NCBI GenBank assembly: GCA_018398765.1
Contig: JAHBMJ010003685.1
Span: 1 to 59,679 of the forward strand
Source: Chromera velia
Lineage: Eukaryota > Sar > Chromeraceae
Length of the DNA stretch: 59,679 nucleotides
Direction of reading: 5' to 3'
Position numbers and translations under genes: made by a program. Positions 36,701 to 46,300 of the stretch are shown here, piece by piece. Position 1 is the first letter of the stretch; every line of letters begins with the position of its first letter. The notes under the pieces were generated by a model. The model saw only the letters and a list, made by a program, of their open reading frames with translations, was not told where the DNA came from and searched no databases.

Positions 36701-38742
36701 TGTGGTCTCCTCAATCCTTTTGTTTGTGTGTTGGTGTCCGTGTATGTGTATGTGTATGTGTGTGTATATGTGCGTGTGTGTGTGTGTGCGTGCCGGAGGC
36801 CCATAGACTCCGTCCGGTCTTGGGACAGACACAGCAATGAATTCTATGCTCATGTAGTTGTTGTCCGTATCTCTTCTGTTGGAGTCGCCCCCTTCATCAG
36901 GCTCTGGTGTTTCCGTCTTTTGGTTTCAGCTCCCAAAATCTGCTTTTTCGGCTTTTGTGCGGCACATCTTGAAACTGGAATTCCAGGGTTCTTGCATTTC
37001 ATTAGACAATGCGGTTGTATGTCGGGTAACATTTTACTTCCCCCCCCNGCGCCCCTCCTCCCTTGTCATTCCACAGTCTAGGTCCAGATGGGAAGGTCCC
37101 CTTCCGACTGAGACAACGAGAGATGTTCTTTGCACCTCTGGACCTGGAGGGCAGTTTGGTGTCGATAGGGGGTACAGAGGTTGAGCGTTCGGGTGGGGGG
37201 GGGGCGACAGAGGACATGGGAGGGACGGGAGATGACAATAAAGAGACGTCGGGGGGGGATGGAGAGGGAGAAGAGGAGAACAAAGAGGAGGAGACGGAGA
37301 CGGGAGACGGGGGGCAGAATGGGAGAGACGGCACACCTGGACCTGCCACAGAGGGCCATTTGCCTTCCTCTTCTTCTTCATCCCATCGGGGAGCGTTCAC
37401 CTCTGCGTTCCTCTTTTTTGTCCTCACAGCCGGGTGCGGGTGTGGATGCTGCATGGGCATCGGGGCTCTGAGGGTTTTTGAGAAGCAGAAGGTGGGCTGG
37501 TCGGATTGGTCTGTCCAAGTTGAAGCATAGCAAGCACTGTTTTTGCTTCAATTACATCGTCTTCATGCAGGCTTTCCAATCTAGAGCAGCTTTTGGTCCG
37601 GCTTTTCAACGCCCTTGCAACCAGCAGCTGTTGTGCACCTTCTCGGCTTCCTGTGTTTTTTTGTCTGCATGTGTGAGCTGCCGGTTTCTCCCCTTTCGTT
37701 CGTCTGCACGAGTATCGAGATGTGCCCACATGTACATACATGTGTATGTGTGCATACATTCGAAAACTCAAGTAGCGTTTGTCTCTGGTGTCTGCAGAAG
37801 ATGGACGAGGAGAGGGAGAGGGCCCTGGAGTCCGGAGACGCCCTCCCGACCGTGCACGCTTTGCCTTTCGGGACCGTCACAGCTGCAGAGGCAGGCAACG
37901 GGACGAGCATGAGAAGCCAGCCACAGGTGAGAGAGGCCAGAGACGGGGATAAGTCGGTGGTCAAGTCGATTGTCACAAAGGCAAAGAAGGCAGCAGGCAC
38001 GGTAGCTCGGAAGGTGGGGGAGAAGACCTCGAGTCTCTCTGGTCGGGGGGGGGTGATGCCCTCAGTGAAGGGAAAAGGTCGTGGTGGGGGGAAGAAGAAG
38101 GGGAAGACCTTCTATATCGAGTTGAATGAGGAAGGAGACGCCACCAGTTCGCGTCCCTCCATGGGACTAGAGGGGGGACACCTGCCGCAGTCCCGGGGGT
38201 CTAGAGAGGACCCCTTTGCTCTGGACACAGACGGTCTGCCCGTCCCACGAGGGCACATGGAGAGGGGGGGAGGTGAGTCGGGTGACCATGTGTCGTCAGG
38301 GATTGGTAGGGGGGTTTTGTATGTGGAAGGGGGGGGAGGGGAGGGTGGATATAATGTGCAGCATCAGGGGGTGGCAGAGCAGAAGAGGCGGAAGAAGGGG
38401 AAATTCAGTCGGAAGGGATACGGGAGGGTTGGAGAGGGGCGAGGGCGGGAGGAGGAAGAAGAGGAAGACGGAGAAGAGGGAGGGGAATCCGGAAGTTCTG
38501 ATGATGGAAGAAAGGCGCAGGCGCAGGCCTTGCGTGGAAGGCCAAACAGTGGTCAGTCTTCTGGGGGTCACGGTATGGTCGGAATGCGGGGGGGTGTAGG
38601 AGAGATAGAAGATGAGGACGGGGAAGAGGAGGAGGAGGAGGAAGACATCGATCTCGACTCTTCGGGGTCAGAGGAGGAAAGGGAAAGTCCTGATAGGAGC
38701 CAGAGAGGGAACCCGAATGCCTATGCGGCAAACCTTTTGTGA
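33730..38742 (+). CDS. Membrane-anchored histidine acid phosphatase, 8 exons
   Basis: Secreted or luminal-facing phosphomonoesterase of histidine phosphatase clade 2. Exons 33730-33825, 34009-34098, 34330-35742, 36205-36255, 36583-36639, 36930-37020, 37082-37491 and 37798-38742 join in phase to give 1050 aa. Residues 1-25 form a signal peptide (LFLLYLLSTCGLVGSS). VFHRHGARTP gives the catalytic H67 with R66 and R70, and FSGHDTTIG gives H505/D506. Exons 4-6 carry the C-terminal fold (RLIYNGE, cysteines near CKDDQ). A Glu/Gly-rich linker leads to one membrane segment at ~703-725 (FLFFVLTAGCGCGCCMGIGA). A 314-residue basic, Gly-rich then acidic tail is presumably cytoplasmic. The exon 6/7 junction is my least certain call: it uses donor gtcggg and acceptor tctag, and the intron contains an N at 37048. 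Confidence 0.9.
36721..36791 (+). repeat. (GT)n with TATG variants in phosphatase intron 5
   Basis: About 70 bp of GT repeats on the coding strand. Confidence 0.9.
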
Positions 38743-40005
38743 TAACTTGATCTCCACATTAATTGACCGAGTATTGATGTGGAAGTACGTATACTTAGAC
38801 ATAAGATGATGTTCACATATCTATTATTAAAGAATCTTGGATGTTGCACGTACTTCTGTTCGCTAGCAGTCAAACACAATAGGGTAAGATAGCATACATA
38901 CAAACTACTGAAACTAGGGGTCGTTAGGATTAGGATTAGGATTAATGTCCGGAGGATTGGCCTCCCGCCCCAATGCCGAATGTCCGATGTGCGGCTTCTA
39001 GGGAAAGCGCCTAGACGCATCAGACCTCCCTGGCCGGCCCGCACAGGTCTTGCCTGTGCCGCAAACGGATCACATTGAACAGTCATGCAAAGTTATTTTT
39101 ATATTGATTCATTATTGAAGTTTGTCAGAGACTCTTCAACATCCCTAGGAACATCCACTAAGATATAATTTGTATCATTTATTCCTATCGTCCAATTCAC
39201 ATCTAATTGAAATGATGCTTTTGAGATTATGTTAGTATATTCACATTTATTTGCATTCAATTATATCCTAGATTATACCTTAAATACGTGCAGCGATGAA
39301 GTACAGCTAGTCTATAAGTTTAGCTTCAAGTTTAATTATATTAACTTATTATTAATCTCAATATCATTGGTTACGTACCCTAGTGGTTACCACTGTAGCA
39401 ATGCCATCTAAAACTGTAATTCAATATACGCAATTATCCTACCACCTGTGGAAAAATTATTTCACCCTTCTTGCTAGCCCTAACTCTTCAACTACTTATG
39501 ATATAAAGCTGATATTTAGAGAAAATTTTACAACAACTAGAAACTATTTTTTCATGATATACAGATAGTTTTGGGATAATTCAATAATGATATATCAAAG
39601 ATTATATTTTTCAAAAAAGTTGGAAAAAAATTGAATTTCAAAACTCACATATTTTTTATAGTTTTTTACCTTTGTAGTCTACTGACTCTATGAATTTTAA
39701 AAATTAAGGATTTTAGATCCCGCACTCTGCAACTAAGTAGATAACATTTTTGGGGACTAAATTTAGAACATGCTAGAATTTTTGGCGATTTTTTTCATCA
39801 ATAATTTTTCCACAGGCGGTAGATTCATTCCGAGTCAGTGAAATTCATATGAGTGCTCAGGCTTTTTTGAAACCAAACTTTACAGCAAGACGTTTTAAAC
39901 TTTGAAGCATGCATAGTATCTAATACTATCATAATGAATTGAGTAGCACATGCATCTAGGCATAGATGCTTTCACTTTGTGGTGAAATTTTCAAAAACTG
40001 TACAT
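38743..40005. other. AT-rich spacer between convergent genes
   Basis: No gene seen. TTAGGA is repeated three times at 38924-38944. A GC-rich island at about 38950-39065 (with ctccctggccggcccgcac) sits inside otherwise AT-rich DNA. Short frames at 39229-39568 have no support. The 3' ends of the phosphatase and kelch genes face each other across this spacer. Confidence 0.6.
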
Positions 40006-42246
40006 TTAACAACGCATCGAAAAAAGGTCACAGAGGCGCAACTTCCGTTTATCGCCACCAAAGACAATGATTGCGTTCTCTTGCACGACGGCGGTGTGCA
40101 GAGACCGACTGCCTGGGGGTTGCTGCAACCGTTGACAGAGATTTTGCTTTCTCCCCGCCCTGGCTGTAGCGACTGCAGCTGCCGAGGGGCTCCCGGGACG
40201 GCTTCGTGAGGACGCCAGTGCCCCTCCCACTGTCCCTGTGGCTGCCGTGCCCGGTCTCCCCCTATTTCCTGGACCCTGCCTCTCCCCTGCAATTAGAACA
40301 CGCGCCCCCTCAAGCCCCTCAAACACCCCCGCGACCTGTGCCACCCCCTCTGTCTGCAACGCCCGTGCCACCATCGAGTCCAACAACGCAAGGTCGACAT
40401 TCTGCCACCCGTCCAGAACCTCGGGGTACCTAGGGGGAGGAGGGGGCTCGGTGTAGCCAGACTCGGGGTTCACCACCTCCAGCACGGAGGCGAATTTGGA
40501 CTGTCTGGCTTGTCCGAAGTTGGGCTCGAAGGTCAAGAGCGCTCCCACAGCAACGTCCTTTGGGGGAGTGGAGCCGTTCTGTCTCCCGGAGGAGGGCAGG
40601 GCTCTGCGTGCTGCGAATCCGTCCGGGTCCCCCTCGTCGTTGCACCCCCTGTAGGACCATTCCATGCGGTTCGTGTCTAGCTCCCACACCTCCGATGTGT
40701 CGGGACGGCGCTCCATGCTGCCCCCAAACACGATCATGGACCGACCCAGGAGACACGCTGTGTGGTAGGCTCGAGGGAGGGGCCAGGGGGAAGAACCGCA
40801 ATCCCGAATCGCGACCTCCTCCCACTGCCCGTGTTCTAGACGGAGCAGCCAGAGGTCGTTCAACTTTCTTCCTTTCGAGTCTGCGCCCCCAAATATCAAC
40901 ACAGAGGATCCACTCGCAGAGGGAGGAGAGCCGGAGAGGGACTGTCTCCTAGTGGCTGTAGTTTTGGAGGTTCTGCGATTTTTTGGGGGGGAGAGGCCTG
41001 CGAGACCTGTTTTCGGAGGAGCAGGCGGGCCTGCATTTTTGAAGGCTGCCGCGAGTGCGAAGGGTTTTCCGAAAGAATTGCTCATTAAACTTTGGCGTCT
41101 CTGTGGATTAGGTGAGTTGCTGATGTTGCTATCTTCCTCTTCTGCTTCCTGTTTGTCCTGACGGCAGGGGGGGGAGGTGGAGCTTTTCCAGTCTGTTCCC
41201 GTGAGAGCCACTGCCACGTGGCCTCTCCGGGCGGTCGGCCAGGGACCCTCTGTAGGCACATACTTCCAATCTGCAGAGCGGGTGCGGGAGGGATCCCATA
41301 CCCATACGTCATTGAGACACCTGCCGTCAGAGGCTGAACCTCCAAACATCCATATGCGGTCTTCTGCAAGCACACAGGAACAACTGTCCCTTGCACACGG
41401 GTGTCTGGGCAGTTTCGTTCGCTCACTGGAATTCAAAGTTGGGTCGAGAATGCTTGCCTTGCTGGGCCTCTTGTGACTCATTCTCAACTGCGAGTTGCCT
41501 CTCTGGAGCCCCGGTCTTCCCCCACTTTTGTTGAAAGGAGAAGTGACTGAAGTACCGAACCCTTGCAAGAGGGCAGCCAGAGGGTCCTCCTCTTCCTCTG
41601 CATGGGGTTTTTGAATCAGGGAGGCTGGGTCGGGGGGGAATGCTGTGCCTGGCTTGGCGTACAGGAGCTTCCAGTTGATGTCATTCAGATCTAGACACCA
41701 GAGTTCATTGCACTCACCAGACAAAGTCTTCCCTCCAAACACAAACATTCCATCACCATACACAATCGCAGAGTGATTCACCCTGCCGTCTGGGGTTAGG
41801 GTGAGCACCTGATCTCTCCTACTACCCCCCAGTGCATCTAAGGGGGGGAGCCCTCCCAGGTTCCCTCTGCGTGCTGCACGGGGCACACCAACGAGTGAAC
41901 CTGCGCCCTCTTCAAACGCCCTCTCCCTCGCCAACGCGCGTCTCTTTGCTTTGACTTCTGCTTCCCTTTCGGCCTGTGTTGAGTGGATGTTGAATTTGTC
42001 TTCAAGGGGGATGGCAGGCTTCACAGGGGTGTCGTCATTGGGGGTGGGGGGGCACCAGCGTTCCTGTCCAGGTTCACTGAAGTCAAATACATGCACGTCG
42101 TTCAGCAGAGTGCCGTGAGAGTCCATCCCCCCAAAAACGTACATCTTCTCGCAGTGAAAGACTGCGGAGTGGCCTGCACGGCGGCTAGGCCTGGTGCTGG
42201 TGGGGACAGCCAGCTCATGCCAGAGAACGTGACGGGTAGCCGCCAT
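40006..42246 (-). CDS. Kelch-repeat beta-propeller protein, single exon
   Basis: An intron-less frame of 746 aa starting at the ATG at 42246 (MAATRHVLWHELAV). The frame is open further upstream to 42324, but only with a GTG there. Kelch repeats show the GG doublet and downstream aromatic residues: MYVFGGMDSHGTLLNDVHVF, MFVFGGKTLSGECNELWCLD, IWMFGGSASDGRCLNDVWVW, VLIFGGADSKGRKLNDLWLL, MIVFGGSMERRPDTSEVWEL and a last one, IIVFGGDKRKLRLCDLF, ending at the stop. Linkers between blades are long, Ser/Pro-rich and partly basic. The fold is a probable six-bladed propeller for protein binding; no BTB, catalytic or membrane domain is seen, so no function is assigned. It is the only intron-less gene among these large genes. 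Confidence 0.9.
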   Translation of the reverse strand: MAATRHVLWHELAVPTSTRPSRRAGHSAVFHCEKMYVFGGMDSHGTLLNDVHVFDFSEPGQERWCPPTPNDDTPVKPAIPLEDKFNIHSTQAEREAEVKAKRRALARERAFEEGAGSLVGVPRAARRGNLGGLPPLDALGGSRRDQVLTLTPDGRVNHSAIVYGDGMFVFGGKTLSGECNELWCLDLNDINWKLLYAKPGTAFPPDPASLIQKPHAEEEEDPLAALLQGFGTSVTSPFNKSGGRPGLQRGNSQLRMSHKRPSKASILDPTLNSSERTKLPRHPCARDSCSCVLAEDRIWMFGGSASDGRCLNDVWVWDPSRTRSADWKYVPTEGPWPTARRGHVAVALTGTDWKSSTSPPCRQDKQEAEEEDSNISNSPNPQRRQSLMSNSFGKPFALAAAFKNAGPPAPPKTGLAGLSPPKNRRTSKTTATRRQSLSGSPPSASGSSVLIFGGADSKGRKLNDLWLLRLEHGQWEEVAIRDCGSSPWPLPRAYHTACLLGRSMIVFGGSMERRPDTSEVWELDTNRMEWSYRGCNDEGDPDGFAARRALPSSGRQNGSTPPKDVAVGALLTFEPNFGQARQSKFASVLEVVNPESGYTEPPPPPRYPEVLDGWQNVDLALLDSMVARALQTEGVAQVAGVFEGLEGARVLIAGERQGPGNRGRPGTAATGTVGGALASSRSRPGSPSAAAVATARAGRKQNLCQRLQQPPGSRSLHTAVVQENAIIVFGGDKRKLRLCDLFSMRC

Positions 42247-43366
42247 CCTGTCATGCAATTCCTTTCTGGCAGATCGACGCCTTGTGCCTAGCTGTCCTTC
42301 TGAATGTCTGACTGTCTGCCTCACGAAACTTCACGATACTCAGCGAATCTCTTCCGTCGGATGTAGACAGCTTAAATTCTGATTGATGGGACACACGCCT
42401 TCTTCCCGTACGTGCTTCTGTCATGCATGCATGCATGTTGCGAGGCGATCGAGGTACGTATATATATATATATATATATATTCATATATATACGGGATAC
42501 ACCCAACCAGTTGGGTGAGTGCCTCGGGGGGCCATTTAGGGGGTCGGCCATAATTTGATTGCATGTTGGGCATGTCTTGCCTGCAATGCATGCATGGGCA
42601 AATGGCGGGGGCCACGGCAACGTGCGCAAAATATGCTTTTCGGGACCGCGCATGAACACATATGCAATTAACTCCGTGCGAGTTATACTGGAGGGGCACG
42701 TATCATGAAGAGCGAAGTATATAATATTATAATGCGATCGCGGCTCCGTGCGAGTTGCTTGAGGGGCACATTTTGGAATTTGGGCGAGACGGCGACAGAA
42801 CCGAATCCCCCCCCCCAAAAAATGAAAAAATGCGTTATGCGGATGCGTGCGATCTCAGGGCCTCTCGGCTGATCTCAGCAGAGCTGAGCTGCCCCCCGAG
42901 GCGATATCGATCCGACGATCGAAAGAGACAGCATGCACAAAATGCCTCGGAGGGCAGCTCCGTTTTTTGGAGTCGATCGCCAGAGGCCCCAGAAACATGG
43001 TAATTTACATCCGGCCACAAAGTTCTTTAATTCTATAATGTATATTTTAATATTAATTAATTTTTCATTCGATCGTATAGTTGCACACATGCATTCCGAC
43101 TCAAGGCACTCATCTCCAGCGAGGGTGTGTCACGCGTATATATATGCTTTTGTATCGATCGCGTATATATTAATACCTTTGATTATTTTTTTATTCGCGT
43201 GCTCTTTTGCCATTTTGTGCAAAAGAGAGAGTGCTTCAGATCGAGAGCTTATGTCCAGTGCATTGCTGGTTTCTCCTGTCATTTGAAGCCGTCCAAAGAC
43301 CTGCCGTCCCTCCCTCCACTCATTACACCGTACGTGGGCGCGTGAGGACAGCAAAGAAGGACGAAG
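42247..43366. promoter_or_regulatory. Divergent intergenic region between kelch and UBXN11-like genes
   Basis: These 1.1 kb must contain the promoters of both genes, though no core element can be named. It holds a (TA)n run at about 42460-42482 and two copies of CTCCGTGCGAGTT (42672 and 42744), each followed within about 15 bases by GAGGGGCAC. Two similar blocks with CCGAGGC/GCCTCGG and GGGCAGCTCCG lie at about 42885-42965. Confidence 0.4.
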
Positions 43367-46300
43367 ATGCAGACAACTTCAGACAATGAGAAGACCCCAG
43401 AAAGAGGGGCAGGGGGGGAGCCTCGTCTGCCCCATCGGAAGGGAGCCTGGCCCGGATACATTCCCACCAGCATCGCCAAAAATGACACCGCTGGAGTCAA
43501 GTCCAACCTCAACCCGTACACGAAAGAACAGGACAGCGCCACGAATGCCGTCCGAAAATTGTCTGCCAGACTTCCTGCAGTCAAAACTCCATCCATTAAT
43601 CGACAATCAATGCCAAGTCCGGGTGAACAGCCTCGCCCAAAAACAAACACAGTGCCCACAATTGACCCCCTAAGACCCCGGCGTCCTCTGCAGGATAGGC
43701 CCCGGCTTCCCTTCGGAAGACTTTACGGGGGCATGAGGGGTCCCCTAGGCAAGACCGTCAGCCGTCTACCCCCCTCCTTGCAGATGAAGATGGACCCTCT
43801 CTGTCCGTTGTTGCCAGACAGACCCTCCACTGTGAAGGAAGAAGACGAGGAGGCGGAGGCGGAAGGAAGCAGAGAGGGAGGGGAGGAACGCACGCAGGGG
43901 GACACACGGGTCCTGTCCTCTTCCGGGGGGGGAGGAGGGGTTCGCATCCCTCCCTCTCCACTCGATTTGGAAAAGGATAGCCCGCATCCAAGAAATTTCC
44001 GTCTTCCTCCCTCTCCTCTCGGGTTCGAGGCTTCTTCCGAGTTCTCTTACGCTCCCGCTCAGTCTCACCCTTTCTCCCTTTCTGCCTCTGCCTCTCGCTC
44101 CTCTGCAGAGGCCAAGGGCATTGCAATGCTCTCCGACGGTCTAGGGAGTGCTGTGTCGAAGCAGTGCTTTGCAGAGATCCTGCACGACAGGAGACGGGGA
44201 GAAGCGGCAGAGGAGGAGAATAAGGTTGGAGGGACACAAGCTCCACCAGCGATGGGGGAAAGGGACAGAGACGGCGCCTCTTCGTCCAGCAAGGGAGCCT
44301 CAGGGGAGGCAGGGGGGACACTGTCAGGAGGAAACTGCATGCACCCGCCTGAGTTCCTGGAGACCTTGTTGGTGCGTCTCAGCCAAGTGGAAAAGGAACG
44401 TTTCTCTATGCAGACCAACATACGAAATTTGGTCAGTCGGGCTGTACAAAAGATTGTTTCGTCTTTCAGCGTAGAACGGTTGAGGAAGACACAGTCAGCC
44501 GGGAAGCTAGTTGGGAATGAATTGATTCTCAAAGTACTCTCACAGAAGAAGCAGCTTGTGAAATGAAGTGCTGTGCACGGAAGTTGTATGTTGTAGCACT
44601 CATTCTTTGTCAGAATATGTTTTATTTGATTCGTTGCTTGTTCTTTTCATTCATGGACTCATTCGTTCATCCGCCGCAAGTTCTTTGGCTCGATCACGAG
44701 TGAATCTGTTGATCTGGTCACTGTCTGTTGCAATGAATGCAGACACAGAGGAACCTGGAGCTCTTGTCGGAACTGTCCTCTTTGCGGGGCCTGCTGGCAG
44801 ACCGCGAGAAGTCTATGCAGACTTCTTGTGCCGACACGACAGAGAAGGAAAGGGAGAGGAGGAAAGGATCTGCGGAGAGGGGGGCAGACGGGGAGGGTGA
44901 GGAAGAGAAGGAGATGGAGGATGAGGGGAGTCCCCTGGTGAGAGTGAGAAGGAAGGAGCTGGAGAGACTGATCAGACACAACACCAGACTGAAGAGACGC
45001 CTGTCTGCCCTCGAATCGGTCGTGGTGCGTCTGATCCTTGGAAGGGAGGGATAACTCTTGTGTCTCTCCGTCTCTTTCTCCTTTCCTCTCCTCTACTTTG
45101 TTTCTTATCCTCTGCTTTCTTTTTTTCTCTTGGGTACTCACTCTGTGAGGGCATCCTGACCGCCTGGACATAAAGTCCAAAAGAGTGTCTGTAGGGATGA
45201 GAGGGCTTTCTTTTCTTTTTCTACAACTTTTTTGTTTTGTTCGTCTGTGTCAGCTTGTAAAAAAGGACGACCTGAGCAGCATCTTCTCTGTGCCTGTCTT
45301 TGTCTCTCTGTCTGTTTCTGCAGAGGGACCAGATAGTCCTTGTGCACGGGAGTGCCGTGGAGGCAGCTGAGGTGGAAGAGGAGGAAAGGAGGGGGGGAAC
45401 TGAGTTTTTGGGTTCGAGTGTAGGGGAAGGGGGGGGGCAAGGTGAGAAGAAGAGGGGGGCACTTGACGTGGGGGGCCTCTCTGGTCTCCTGTCGTTGCCT
45501 GGGGATCTTCTGCCGTCTCTGTATAGATCCTCTGGGAGCTCTACAGGAGACACGAACAGCAGCAACCACCCCTCTTCTCCGTCCACACCCTCCCCTTCCC
45601 CCTCATCTCTCTGCCTCCCTCCCCACGCAAGGGGAAGGGGAGTGCAGATGCCTGAGGACAGTGAGGCGTCTCCTGACTTTCTGTCTCTGTCTCTTTTGAG
45701 GCAAAGATTCCCTCCGGAGTCTCTCTCGCTGTTTAACGAAAGAAGAAAGGGAGGGTCCATGCAGTCAGTCCAGGAGGTTGAGTATGCGGTGTTGAAGAGG
45801 TGCGTAGAGGATCTCAACAGAACGTTGGAGGAGGAGTCGGAGTCAGGAGCAGGGTGGAGGATCGTGAAAGAGAATGGCATCGCCAGATTCTCGGAGGCCC
45901 CCTCACGTCTGGTCAGTTAGACAGATGAGAACTCAATCAGTCACTCACTCAATCAGTCAGTCAGTCAGTCAGACAGATGATCAGGCAGATAGATAGTCGA
46001 CCATCAGGCAACCTGACTACAGCCGAACGAAACGAGGAATCGACTCTAGAGCATCTTTTGGAGGTGTCGATTGTCTTTCTGTTTGCCTGTAGCCTCCGAC
46101 TCGTTTCTTCACAACAATGGGTCTTCGCCGGCAGCGACTGCTTATTTTTTGGCTTTCTTTCGAGACAGAGCCAATGCAGCTAATTTGATGCACAAAGATC
46201 TACTTCATCGTTCGAACGTTCCCTTAAATTGCAGATAGTGTTCTACAGCGACGGGATGATCATCGAGGGCCGCCCCTTCAGGACTTATGAGGCCGAGAAG

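Noticed and set aside
38924-38944. Interstitial telomere
   Set aside because: The unit is TTAGGA rather than a typical TTTAGGG or TTAGGG, and there are barely more than three copies.
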